In this document: one piece after another, positions 9,219 through 16,963 of the stretch
Layout: every line of letters starts with the position of its first letter
Numbering within the stretch: position 1 is the stretch's first letter
DNA from: Micromonospora rubida
Lineage (GTDB): Bacteria; Actinomycetota; Actinomycetes; Mycobacteriales; Micromonosporaceae
Direction of reading: 5' to 3'
DNA: 64,000 nt
NCBI RefSeq assembly: GCF_009908295.1
Contig: NZ_JAAALO010000001.1
Coordinates: 1 to 64,000 of the forward strand
Made by a program: the position numbers and the translations under genes
The notes under the pieces: generated by a model
Seen by the model: the letters and a program-made list of their open reading frames with translations, nothing else
What the model was told of the DNA's origin: nothing
The model's database searches: none

Positions 9219-9677
9219 ATGGGCGGTGAGCGGTCGTGGAGCCGGCCGGCCCGGCGGCGCCGGCCGGTGCGCATCGGGCTGCTGGGCGCCGGCGCGGGGC
9301 TGGGGTTGTGCCTGGTCGGGGTGGCCGGTCTGGGTGCGTGGAACGTGCAGGTGGTGACCGGGTCCAGCGGCCCGGTGCGGGAGACCGCCGACGGGTTCCT
9401 GCGGGAGGTGGCCGCCGGCGACGCCGACCGGGCGTACGGACGGTTGTGCGCCGACGCGCGCAGCCGGTGGAGCGCGGCGGGCTTCGCCGCGTGGCTGCGG
9501 ACCCCGCCGCAGGTCACCGGGTACGAGATCACCGATGTGGCGGTCGCCACCCTCGGTGGTCGTCCCCGGGGCACGGTGGCGGTGCGGCTGACCCGCGACG
9601 GCGGCGGCAGCGAGCAGCGGGAGCTGCCGGTGGTGCGGGAGGCCGACGGCTGGCGGGTGTGCGGGGACCCGTACTGA
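9219..9677 (+). CDS. small membrane-anchored protein, NTF2/DUF4878-like extracytoplasmic domain (putative)
   Basis: A 152-residue protein. A basic N-terminus is followed by one hydrophobic helix (IGLLGAGAGLGLCLVGVAGL). After it comes an exported domain beginning PVRETADGFLREVAAGDADRAY and ending in a short Cys-containing tail (WRVCGDPY). The pattern of a helix pair with Ala/Asp-rich turns and then beta strands resembles NTF2-like or DUF4878-like domains of secreted actinobacterial proteins. This is a resemblance only. The ATG at 9219 follows GGAGGTG directly. Nothing around it suggests a partner; the next gene is convergent thymidine kinase. Confidence 0.65.
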   Translation: MGGERSWSRPARRRRPVRIGLLGAGAGLGLCLVGVAGLGAWNVQVVTGSSGPVRETADGFLREVAAGDADRAYGRLCADARSRWSAAGFAAWLRTPPQVTGYEITDVAVATLGGRPRGTVAVRLTRDGGGSEQRELPVVREADGWRVCGDPY

Positions 9678-9695
9678 CCCGCCGGAGAGGGGCTG

Positions 9696-10406
9696 TTACC
9701 GGCCGCCGAGGTCCCCGGCGCGGTAGTGCCGCCGGCACAGCACCTGGTAGCGCACCTGCGCGGTGTCCACGGTGTCGCCGATGACGACCTGTTCGCCCTC
9801 GCGGACGACCCGACCGCCGACGACGCGGGCGTTGAGCAGCCCCTCCCGGCCGCACCAGCACAGCACTTCCACCTGGATCCGGGCGACGGAGTCGGCCAGC
9901 TCGAACAGCCGCCGGGCGGCGGGGAACAGGCAGGACCGGAAGTCGGTGGCCAGGCCGAAGGCGTACACGTCGACGTCGTAGTTGTCGACCAGCTCGGCCA
10001 TCTGCTCGATGTGTTCGAGGTCGTAGAACGACGCCTCGTCGCAGATGAGGTAGTCCACCCGGACGCCCTCGGCCCAGGCGTCGCGGACCAGGTCCCGCAG
10101 GTCGAGACCGTCGGTGACCTCGATCGCGGAGTGGGCCAGGCCGATGCGGGTGGTGACCTGCGGGCCCAGCGACCGGTCGATGCGGGTGGTGACCAGGCCA
10201 CGGCGGCCCTGCCGGGCGTGGTTGTAGTTCATCTGCAGCGCCATCGTGGACTTGCCGCAGTCCATCGGCCCCCAGAAGAACTTCAGCGCGGCGGCGTGCA
10301 GCGGCCGGCCGTTGACGCCCCGGGCTGCGGCGCAGCCCGCGCGGATGTCGTCCGGGCCGGGCAGGGGCCGGGCCAGGCAGATCGGGGCGGCGGCGTCGTC
10401 GGTCAC
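9696..10406 (-). CDS. tdk: thymidine kinase
   Basis: A 236-residue type II thymidine kinase that phosphorylates thymidine to dTMP in the salvage pathway. The P-loop is GPMDCGKST. The DE-containing Walker B is DYLICDEASFYDLEHIEQM. The nucleoside-binding lasso is followed by zinc ligands CWCGREGL and VLCRRHY. The start is uncertain: the GTG at 10406 (VTDDAAAP) is the first plausible codon but it has no clear ribosome site, and the kinase core begins about 45 residues later at LHAAALKFF. It is preceded by a large perfect palindrome (10441-10488) that separates it from the transporter gene upstream on the same strand. Confidence 0.9.
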   Translation of the reverse strand: MTDDAAAPICLARPLPGPDDIRAGCAAARGVNGRPLHAAALKFFWGPMDCGKSTMALQMNYNHARQGRRGLVTTRIDRSLGPQVTTRIGLAHSAIEVTDGLDLRDLVRDAWAEGVRVDYLICDEASFYDLEHIEQMAELVDNYDVDVYAFGLATDFRSCLFPAARRLFELADSVARIQVEVLCWCGREGLLNARVVGGRVVREGEQVVIGDTVDTAQVRYQVLCRRHYRAGDLGGR

Positions 10407-10440
10407 GTCGGGGCAGCCTAGCCCATCGACGACGGACGAT

Positions 10441-10488
10441 CGGCCCGGTGTGTGGGCCCCCGGGCCCGGGGGCCCACACACCGGGCCG
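10441..10488. terminator. perfect 48-bp palindrome, probable terminator of the UMF1 transporter gene
   Basis: The 24 bases at 10441-10464 are the exact reverse complement of 10465-10488, with no spacer. The palindrome lies 5 bases beyond the stop of the minus-strand transporter gene and 34 bases upstream of the thymidine kinase start. In RNA it would fold as a stem of about 22 GC-rich pairs. No T-run follows, which is normal for actinomycete terminators. Confidence 0.75.
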
Positions 10489-10493
10489 GCGCC

Positions 10494-11885
10494 CTACAGC
10501 ACCCGCGGCGGGGTGTTGCCGGCGGCGACGATGGCGCGGCGGATCGGCACGGCGGCCAGCAGCGCGAACCCGACCACGAAGAAGATCAGCAGGGAGACCA
10601 GGCCCACCCGGTAGGAGGAGGTCAGCTGGAACACCAGCCCGAACGCGAGGGGCCCGAGCCAACTGGTGCCCTTGTCGCTGATCTCGTAGAAGCCGTAGTA
10701 CTCGCCCTCCTTGCCGGCGGGGATGAGCTGGCTGAACAGCGACCGGCTCAGCGCCTGGCTGCCGCCGAGGACCAGGCCGATCGCCCCGCCGAGGATCATG
10801 AACGGCAGTGGGGCCTTCTCGGGCAGCCGGAACGCGGCGATGATCACACCGGTCCACAGCACGAGGCTGAGCAGCACCGTCTTCCACGCCCCGATCCGCC
10901 GGGCGAGGGCGCCGAGGCCGAGGGCGCCGCCGAAGGCGAGGAACTGCACCAGCAGGATCGTCACGATCAGGGTGCCCTGCTCCAGGTGCAGCTCCTCGGT
11001 GCCGTACTGGCTGGCCAGGGTGATCACGGTCTGGATGCCGTCGTTGTAGACCAGGAACGCCAGCAGGAAGTACAGGGTCAGCGGGTACGCCCTGATCTCC
11101 CGCAGGGTGCGGCCCAGCTGCCGGAACCCGTCACTGAGCACGTTGCCGCCGCCGCGCAGCGCCGCGGCGGTGGGGTGTTCACGCAGCCAGCGCAGCGGCA
11201 CCAGGGTGAACACCGCCCACCACACACCGGCGGACACGATCGACCAGCGGGCCAGGTCCAGGGTGCGCTGCGGGTTGCCGTCCTCGCTGAACATCGTGAC
11301 GGCGACCAGGTTCAGCGCCAGGAGCACCCCGCCGCCGAGGTAGCCGATGGCCCAGCCCCGGCTGGAGATGCCGTCGCGTTCGTCGGGGCCACCGAGCTGC
11401 GGCAGGAACGAGTTGTAGACGACCACGGCGGCGCCGAAGGAGATGTTCGCGACGAGGAACAGCGCCCCGCCGAGCAGGTACCGCTCGCCGGTGACGAGGG
11501 CCATCGCGACGGTCGCCCCGGCGCCGGTGAACGCCGCCGCGCCGAGCAGCCGCTTCTTGTGCGCCGACCGGTCGGCGACCGCGCCGATCACGGGCAGCAC
11601 GAACACCGTCAGCAACACCGACAGGGAGATCAGGTACGGGTAGTACGAGCCGGCGGCGACCCGGATGCCCAGCGGGTACACGTAGCCGTCGCAGCTGTCC
11701 GCGCCGAGCTCGCAGCCGGCGGCCAGCTCGGTGACGGTGGTCAGGAACGGGCCGAGGAACACGGTGATGACGGTGGTCTGGAAGGCCGAGTTGGCCCAGT
11801 CGTAGAGGTACCAGCCGCGCCGCTCGCGGGCGGTGCTCGCCGGCGGTGGGGGGTTGTCCACCGTCGGGGTGACGGTCTCGGCCAT
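10494..11885 (-). CDS. MFS transporter, UMF1 (Atg22-like) family
   Basis: A 463-residue polytopic protein with about 12 hydrophobic helices. The N-terminal signature RGWYLYDWANSAFQTTVITVFLG is diagnostic of the UMF1/Atg22-like branch of the major facilitator superfamily. Further conserved stretches are SRGWAIGYLGGG and GGSQALSRSLFSQLIP. Members are thought to export amino acids or other small solutes, but the substrate of bacterial members is mostly unknown. The ATG at 11885 has GGAAGATC upstream. The GDPD gene ends 23 bases upstream on the same strand, so the two may share a transcript. The large palindrome at 10441 probably ends it. Confidence 0.85.
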   Translation of the reverse strand: MAETVTPTVDNPPPPASTARERRGWYLYDWANSAFQTTVITVFLGPFLTTVTELAAGCELGADSCDGYVYPLGIRVAAGSYYPYLISLSVLLTVFVLPVIGAVADRSAHKKRLLGAAAFTGAGATVAMALVTGERYLLGGALFLVANISFGAAVVVYNSFLPQLGGPDERDGISSRGWAIGYLGGGVLLALNLVAVTMFSEDGNPQRTLDLARWSIVSAGVWWAVFTLVPLRWLREHPTAAALRGGGNVLSDGFRQLGRTLREIRAYPLTLYFLLAFLVYNDGIQTVITLASQYGTEELHLEQGTLIVTILLVQFLAFGGALGLGALARRIGAWKTVLLSLVLWTGVIIAAFRLPEKAPLPFMILGGAIGLVLGGSQALSRSLFSQLIPAGKEGEYYGFYEISDKGTSWLGPLAFGLVFQLTSSYRVGLVSLLIFFVVGFALLAAVPIRRAIVAAGNTPPRVL

Positions 11886-11907
11886 GGGGATCTTCCTCCG
11901 CCGGTTC

Positions 11908-12675
11908 TCAGGCGGCCCAGTGGCCGCGGCTGCGGTAGACGTCGCGCAGCACGCCGACGTGATCGGTCATGATGCCATCCACCCCAAGATCAAGTAACTC
12001 GTGCATCTCGGCAGGTTCATCGATCGTCCAGACGTGCACATGCAGTCCGAGCCGGTGGGCGTAGGCGATCAACCGGCGGTCCACGACCGGGATCCGGCCG
12101 TAGCGGGGCGGGACCTGGGCGGCGACCACCGACGGGGGCAGCCGCAGCGGCCGGCCGTGCAGGGACGCCACCCGCAACCGGGCCACCCCGCGCATGCCGA
12201 GGCCGGTGGCGATCCGCCCGCGGGTCAACGCCCGCAGCCGGGCCAGCCGGGCGTCGCTGAACGAGGCCAGCAGCACCCGGTCGCCGGCGCCGGCCCGCCC
12301 GAGCGCCGCGACGGTGGCCTCGACGCCCCCGTCGGCCTTGACGTCGATGTTGAACCTCACGTCCGGCCAGGCACCGAGGACGTCGTCGAGGCGGGGAACC
12401 ACGGCGGCGCCGCCGACGCGCACCGAGGCCAGGTCGGCCCAGCGCAGGTCGGCGATGCGCCCCGGCTCGCCGGTGACCCGGCGCAGGGTGGCGTCGTGGA
12501 AGACCACGGCGACCCCGTCGGCGGTGCCGTGCACGTCGGTCTCGACGTACCGGTAGCCCAGGTCGACGGCTCGGGCGAACGCGGCGGCGGTGTTCTCGTC
12601 GCCGTCGGCCGCGCCGCCGCGGTGGGCGAACGCCAGTGGCGCGGGCGCGTCGAGGTAGCCGGAGCGGGGCTGCAC
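11908..12675 (-). CDS. glycerophosphodiester phosphodiesterase family protein
   Basis: A 255-residue GDPD-fold enzyme that splits glycerophosphodiesters to glycerol 3-phosphate and an alcohol. The catalytic signature AFAHRGGAADGDENT supplies HR and, 13 residues on, the E-N pair. VETDVHGTADG gives the E-D metal ligands, then VVFHDATLRRVTG. FNIDVKAD and the C-terminal HVWTIDEPAEM and GVDGIMTDHVGVL complete the TIM barrel. I placed the start at a GTG (12675) just before the catalytic strand; an open frame continues upstream to an ATG near 12774 but with low-quality Arg/Pro-rich sequence. No signal peptide is seen, so it is probably cytoplasmic. Confidence 0.85.
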   Translation of the reverse strand: MQPRSGYLDAPAPLAFAHRGGAADGDENTAAAFARAVDLGYRYVETDVHGTADGVAVVFHDATLRRVTGEPGRIADLRWADLASVRVGGAAVVPRLDDVLGAWPDVRFNIDVKADGGVEATVAALGRAGAGDRVLLASFSDARLARLRALTRGRIATGLGMRGVARLRVASLHGRPLRLPPSVVAAQVPPRYGRIPVVDRRLIAYAHRLGLHVHVWTIDEPAEMHELLDLGVDGIMTDHVGVLRDVYRSRGHWAA

Positions 12676-12979
12676 GGTGGGCAGTATGCCCGGCCGCGGT
12701 GGCCGGCGGGGGCGTTGCCGGCGACCCGGGGGTGCCACTAAGTTGGACGTCGTGACTGCCGGGTCGGCCATGGGCCGCGAGCGGACAGGGCACCCGGCCG
12801 GGACGTGAGGGCCGGGCGGGCCCGCAGCCCGCCGTGCGTGAGTGACGCCCATCGGCTTCCGCCCCGCGTGGGCGGCCCATCTTCCACCCACGTCACCCTG
12901 TGCAGCGCCCTCGCCGGGCGCGCTTCCTCCTGTCGCCCGCCCTGCGCGGCGACCACCCGGTCTGGAGAACGGACACCGC
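12676..12979. promoter_or_regulatory. 304-bp divergent intergenic region
   Basis: This stretch lies between the GDPD gene (minus) and the F420-type nitroreductase gene (plus). It holds GC-rich imperfect hairpins around 12805-12830 and 12866-12880 and an 18-codon GTG-initiated open frame near 12752. No riboswitch or known operator was recognised. It presumably carries both promoters. Confidence 0.3.
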
Positions 12980-13393
12980 ATGCCCAACGACTTCAATCAG
13001 CAGATCATCGACGAGTTCCGCGCCAACAGCGGTCGGGTCGGGGGGTGGTTCGAGGGTGCCCAGCTGCTGCTGTTGACCACCGTCGGGGCGCGCACCGGCA
13101 CCCCGCACACCACCCCGGTGGGGCGGGTGACCGGCGAGGACGGCCGGGTCCTGGTCATCGCCTCGGCCGGGGGAGCGCCCCGGGACCCGCAGTGGTTCCG
13201 CAACCTGACGGCCGATCCGCTGGTCACCGTCGAGGAAGGGACGTCGACCTGGCGGGCCCGGGCGGTCGTGCTGGCCGGCGACGAGCGGGGCCGCGCCTTC
13301 GCCCGCGCGGCGCAGGCCGACCAGGGCTGGGCCGACTACCAGGCCCGGGCGGGCCGGGTGATCCCGGTGGTGGCGTTGGAGCCGGTCGCCTGA
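12980..13393 (+). CDS. nitroreductase/deazaflavin (F420)-dependent family protein, Ddn-like
   Basis: A 137-residue split-beta-barrel protein of the actinobacterial F420-binding Ddn family. The typical order is seen: FNQQIIDEFRANSGRVGGWF, LLLTTVGARTGTPHTTPV, VIASAGGAPRDPQWFRNL and ADPLVTVEEG. Such proteins use F420H2 to reduce quinones, nitro compounds or other substrates, or simply bind F420. The ATG at 12980 is the family-standard start, with GGAG about 12 bases upstream. It is a single gene, ended by a strong bidirectional hairpin at 13398. The substrate is not inferable. Confidence 0.85.
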   Translation: MPNDFNQQIIDEFRANSGRVGGWFEGAQLLLLTTVGARTGTPHTTPVGRVTGEDGRVLVIASAGGAPRDPQWFRNLTADPLVTVEEGTSTWRARAVVLAGDERGRAFARAAQADQGWADYQARAGRVIPVVALEPVA

Positions 13394-13397
13394 CCTG

Positions 13398-13438
13398 CCG
13401 GACCCGGTCGCGTCGGGCGCTGACGCGACCGGGTCCGG
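13398..13438. terminator. 17-bp-arm hairpin, bidirectional terminator
   Basis: Bases 13398-13414 pair perfectly with 13422-13438 around a 7-base loop. It sits 5 bases after the stop of the plus-strand nitroreductase and 23 bases before the stop of the convergent acyltransferase. A third copy of one arm (GACGCGACCGGGTC) occurs at 13448-13461, reaching into the acyltransferase stop codon. Confidence 0.75.
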
Positions 13439-13460
13439 GCCGAAGGTCGACGCGACCGGG

Positions 13461-14237
13461 TCACGGCCGAGGGCCGCGCCGGTGGGAGCGGCTGGTGTCG
13501 CTGGGGCGGCCCGGGTCGACGTGCCGGGGCCGGTCGGGTTCGTCGGGGCGCAGCGGGACCAGGCCGTCGGTGATCGCGTCGATGATCCGGTCGGTGGCCC
13601 GGGTGGCCGCGCCCGGGGCCGCCGGGTCGATGCCGGTCAGGTCCACGGGCGCCCCGAAGTGCACCCTGAGCACCGGCCGGCGGCGCACCGCCCGGGCGAC
13701 GGCGCGCAGCATGCCCCTCGGGGCGCGGTAGGGCACCACCTCGTGGGAGCCCCACTGCGCGACGGGCACCACGGGGGCGCCGCAGGCGAAGGCGAGCCGG
13801 GCGGTCCCGGTCTTGCCGCGTTCCGGCCACAGGCCGGGGTCCAGGCCGATGCGGCCCTCCGGGTAGACCAGGATCACCGACCCGTCGGCCACGGCCCTGG
13901 CCGCGTCGTCAAGGGCCTGGCGCACGGCGGTGGTGCCCCGGTCCACGCGCAGGTGCCCGGCGTGGCGCATGGCGGCGCCGACGACCGGGGCGCGGAACAG
14001 GCCGCCGGTGGCCATGATCCGGGGGGCGACGCCGCGGGTGCGGCAGGCGGCGGCGAGGACCACCGGGTCGAACGGGCTGAGGTGGTTGGCGGCCAGGATC
14101 AGGGGGCCGTGGCGCAGCCGGTCGGGCACGTCGCCGGTGACCTCGAGGCGGGCCAGGGCGCCGACGAGGGCGCGGGCGAACAGTTGGGCGCCACGCCAGA
14201 GCAGGGGCGGCCGCCAGGGGCCGGTCGGGGTGTCCAT
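13461..14237 (-). CDS. 1-acyl-sn-glycerol-3-phosphate acyltransferase (PlsC family)
   Basis: A 258-residue acyltransferase of phospholipid synthesis that adds an acyl chain to lysophosphatidate at the membrane. The catalytic NHLSPFD (His-X4-Asp) and the substrate-binding YPEGRIG motifs are present at the expected spacing, with APIRIMATGG-like and VVPVAQWGSHEV blocks between and after them. The ATG at 14237 is chosen; a GTG 10 codons upstream (14267) is possible, and neither has a strong ribosome site. The C-terminus (PDEPDRPRHVDPGRPSD) is polar and disordered. Several paralogues are normal in actinomycetes, so the in vivo acceptor is uncertain. Confidence 0.85.
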   Translation of the reverse strand: MDTPTGPWRPPLLWRGAQLFARALVGALARLEVTGDVPDRLRHGPLILAANHLSPFDPVVLAAACRTRGVAPRIMATGGLFRAPVVGAAMRHAGHLRVDRGTTAVRQALDDAARAVADGSVILVYPEGRIGLDPGLWPERGKTGTARLAFACGAPVVPVAQWGSHEVVPYRAPRGMLRAVARAVRRRPVLRVHFGAPVDLTGIDPAAPGAATRATDRIIDAITDGLVPLRPDEPDRPRHVDPGRPSDTSRSHRRGPRP

Positions 14238-14379
14238 CAGCGATCGATGGTCGCACGTCGCCGCCACGGCCGTGGGCCCGCCGCCCGGCCGCGGTGGGCC
14301 GGGCGGCAGTGGTGATCAAGGTCGTTGGTCCCGGACCGGCTCGGGACCTCCGCCCCTGCCGCCTTCCCTACGACGCGCA

Positions 14380-14404
14380 GTAGTATCTACTACGTCTCGT
14401 AGTA
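14380..14404. promoter_or_regulatory. double dyad operator upstream of cydAB
   Basis: Two overlapping inverted repeats share an arm: GTAGTA-TC-TACTAC (14380-14393) and TACTACG-TCT-CGTAGTA (14388-14404). They end 21 bases before the cydA start codon, so a bound protein would block transcription or RNA polymerase exit. The TAC/GTA-based symmetry recalls operators of BlaI/CopY-type winged-helix repressors, but this is only a resemblance; no regulator gene adjoins. Confidence 0.65.
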
Positions 14405-14425
14405 TGAAAGGCTGGGGGTTATCAG

Positions 14426-15841
14426 GTGGACGCGTTGGACGTCGCCCGCTGGCAGTTCGGTGTCACCACCGTCTACCACTTCCTGTTCGTGCCGCTGACC
14501 ATCGGCCTGTCCGTGCTCGTCGCCATCCTGCAGACCCTGTGGCACCGCACCGGCAACGAGCGCTATCTCAAACTCACCAAGTTCTACGGCAAGCTCTTCC
14601 TGATCAACTTCGCGATGGGCGTGGTCACCGGCATCGTGCAGGAATTCCAGTTCGGCATGAACTGGAGCGACTACTCCCGCTTCGTCGGCGACATCTTCGG
14701 CGCACCCCTGGCCATCGAGGCCCTCGTCGCCTTCTTCCTCGAATCCACCTTCATCGGCCTGTGGATCTTCGGCTGGGACCGGCTGACAAAACGCCTGCAC
14801 CTGGCCACCATCTGGGCCGCCGCCATCGGCACCAACCTCAGCGCCTACTTCATCCTCGCCGCGAACTCGTTCATGCAGAACCCCGTCGGCTACCGCCTCA
14901 ACCCCGAGACCGGCCGGGCCGAGCTGACCGACTTCCTCGCCGTGCTCACCAACAAGGTCGCCCTGGTCACCTTCCCGCACACCCTCGCCGGCGCCTTCCT
15001 CGTCGCCGGGTCCCTCGTCGTCGCCGTCGGCCTGTACCACGTCATCCGCAACCGCGACAGCGCCGACTCCAGCGCCTACCGCTTCGCCACGAAGTTCGGC
15101 TCCTGGGTCGTCCTCGTCTCCTCGGCGCTCGTACTCATCACCGGCGACATCCAGGGCAAGATCATGACCCAGGTGCAGCCGATGAAGATGGCCGCCGCCG
15201 AGGGCCTCTACACCACCGAGAGCCCCGCCTCGTTCTCCGTGCTCACCATCGGCAGCCTCGACGGCAGCCGCGAGGTCTTCGCCCTCAAGATCCCCTACCT
15301 GCTGTCCTACCTCGGCACCGGCGACCCCAACGGCACCGTCCACGGCATCGACGACCTGCAGGCCCAGTACGCCAGCCAGTACGGCGCCGGCAGCTACACC
15401 CCGATCATCCCCGTCACCTACTGGAGCTTCCGCTTCATGATCGCCTTCGGCCTCGCCGCCGCCGCGATCGCCCTGCTCGTCCTCTGGACCCACCGCAAGG
15501 GCCGCACCCCCACCAGCAAGTGGCTCCTGCGCGCCGGCCTGATCATGCCGCTGCTGCCCCTCGCCGCGAACTCCTTCGGCTGGATCTTCACCGAAATGGG
15601 CCGCCAACCCTGGATCGTCTTCGGCGAGATGCTCACCCGAGACGGCGTGTCCCGCACCGTCTCCCTCACCGAGGTCCTCACCTCCTTCACCGCCTTCACC
15701 CTCATCTACGCCATCCTCGCCGTCATCGAGGTCAAACTCCTGCTCCGCTACGCCAAGTCCGGCGTACCCGACCTCACCGACCTCACCGACCCCACCGACG
15801 ACAGCGACGACGCCGAGCGCCCGCTCGCCTTCGCCTACTGA
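14426..15841 (+). CDS. cydA: cytochrome bd ubiquinol/menaquinol oxidase subunit I
   Basis: A 471-residue integral membrane subunit that binds hemes b558, b595 and d and oxidises quinol while reducing oxygen. Visible family features are the N-terminal RWQFGVTTVYHFLFVPLT with its heme-ligand His, the FPHTLAGAFLVAG segment with the second His, and the conserved GRQPWIVFGEMLT near the C-terminus. It is shorter than E. coli CydA (about 520), consistent with a short Q-loop as in other Gram-positive and actinobacterial enzymes. The start is GTG at 14426 behind GGGGG. cydB follows after 13 bases. A double dyad at 14380 suggests repression from a specific operator. Confidence 0.95.
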   Translation: MDALDVARWQFGVTTVYHFLFVPLTIGLSVLVAILQTLWHRTGNERYLKLTKFYGKLFLINFAMGVVTGIVQEFQFGMNWSDYSRFVGDIFGAPLAIEALVAFFLESTFIGLWIFGWDRLTKRLHLATIWAAAIGTNLSAYFILAANSFMQNPVGYRLNPETGRAELTDFLAVLTNKVALVTFPHTLAGAFLVAGSLVVAVGLYHVIRNRDSADSSAYRFATKFGSWVVLVSSALVLITGDIQGKIMTQVQPMKMAAAEGLYTTESPASFSVLTIGSLDGSREVFALKIPYLLSYLGTGDPNGTVHGIDDLQAQYASQYGAGSYTPIIPVTYWSFRFMIAFGLAAAAIALLVLWTHRKGRTPTSKWLLRAGLIMPLLPLAANSFGWIFTEMGRQPWIVFGEMLTRDGVSRTVSLTEVLTSFTAFTLIYAILAVIEVKLLLRYAKSGVPDLTDLTDPTDDSDDAERPLAFAY

Positions 15842-15854
15842 CCCGGAGCCCACC

Positions 15855-16853
15855 GTGGAACTGACGACCGTCTGGTTTCTCCTCGTAGCCGTGCTGTTCA
15901 CCGGCTACTTCATCCTCGAAGGCTTCGACTTCGGCGTCGGCATGCTGCTACCCGTGCTCGGCCGCGACGACCGGGAACGCCGCGTCCTGATCAACACCAT
16001 CGGCCCCGTCTGGGACGGCAACGAGGTCTGGCTCATCACCGCCGGCGGCGCCATGTTCGCCGCCTTCCCCGAGTGGTACGCCACCCTGTTCTCCGGCTTC
16101 TACCTGCCGCTGCTGCTCATCCTGCTCGCCCTGATCATCCGCGGCGTCGCCTTCGAGTACCGCCACAAGCGTCCCGAGGCGTCCTGGAAGCGTCGCTGGG
16201 ACACAGCGATCTTCGTCGGCTCGCTGGTGCCGGCGGTGCTGTGGGGCGTGGCGTTCGCCAACATCCTGCGCGGCGTGCCGCTGGACGCCGAACACGAGTA
16301 CGTCGGCGGCCTGATCGACCTGCTGAACCCGTACTCCCTGCTCGGCGGCGCGACCACCGCGGCGCTGTTCCTCACCCACGGCGCCGTGTTCATCGCGCTG
16401 AAGACCGTCGGTGACGTCCGCGAGCGCGCCGGCGCGCTCGCGGTGCGCCTGGGCGTGGTCACCGCCGTGCTCGCGGTCGCGTTCCTGAGCTGGACGCTGA
16501 CCATCCGTTCCAGCACGGCGGCCGTCGTGTTCGCCGTCGGCGCGGCGCTGGCCCTGCTCGGCGGCCTCGCCGCCGCCCGGGTACGCCGTGAGGGCTGGGC
16601 GTTCGCCGGCACCGCCGTGGCGATCGCGCTGGCCGTGGCGACGCTCTTCGCCGCGCTGTTCCCGAACGTGATGCCCTCCACCCTCGACGCGGCCGGGACG
16701 CTGACGGCCACCAACGCCGCCTCCACCCCCTACACCCTGAAGATCATGACCTGGGTGGCGGTGGTGTTCACCCCGATCGTGCTGGCCTACCAGGGCTGGA
16801 CCTACTGGGTGTTCCGCAAGCGCATCGGCGTCGCCCACATCCCGCACCACTGA
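15855..16853 (+). CDS. cydB: cytochrome bd oxidase subunit II
   Basis: A 332-residue membrane subunit that pairs with CydA. The N-terminal signature FILEGFDFGVGMLLP, then INTIGPVWDGNEVWLITAGGAMFAAFP and IIRGVAFEYRHK, is diagnostic of CydB. About eight to nine transmembrane helices are seen. A GTG start follows CGGAGCC, 13 bases after cydA, so the pair is one operon. The usual third and fourth genes of the actinobacterial cluster, cydD/cydC (the ABC exporter needed for assembly), do not follow; they must lie elsewhere. A terminator hairpin follows at 16873. Confidence 0.95.
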   Translation: MELTTVWFLLVAVLFTGYFILEGFDFGVGMLLPVLGRDDRERRVLINTIGPVWDGNEVWLITAGGAMFAAFPEWYATLFSGFYLPLLLILLALIIRGVAFEYRHKRPEASWKRRWDTAIFVGSLVPAVLWGVAFANILRGVPLDAEHEYVGGLIDLLNPYSLLGGATTAALFLTHGAVFIALKTVGDVRERAGALAVRLGVVTAVLAVAFLSWTLTIRSSTAAVVFAVGAALALLGGLAAARVRREGWAFAGTAVAIALAVATLFAALFPNVMPSTLDAAGTLTATNAASTPYTLKIMTWVAVVFTPIVLAYQGWTYWVFRKRIGVAHIPHH

Positions 16854-16872
16854 CGACCCCGACACCACAACA

Positions 16873-16902
16873 GGGGCCGGCGCGGCAACCCGCGTCGGCC
16901 CC
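16873..16902 (+). terminator. terminator hairpin after cydAB
   Basis: GGGGCCGGCGCGG (16873-16885) pairs with CCGCGTCGGCCCC (about 16890-16902), with one mismatch and a short loop, 20 bases after the cydB stop. No T-run follows. Confidence 0.6.
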
Positions 16903-16963
16903 GCAACACACCCCGACCCGAAAACCCAGGCAGGCACACCACACCCACCGCTACCGTCACCCG

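Noticed and set aside
12752..12808. 18-codon leader peptide before the F420-type gene
   Set aside because: No ribosome site, no attenuator-like structure tied to it, and the distance to the gene is large.
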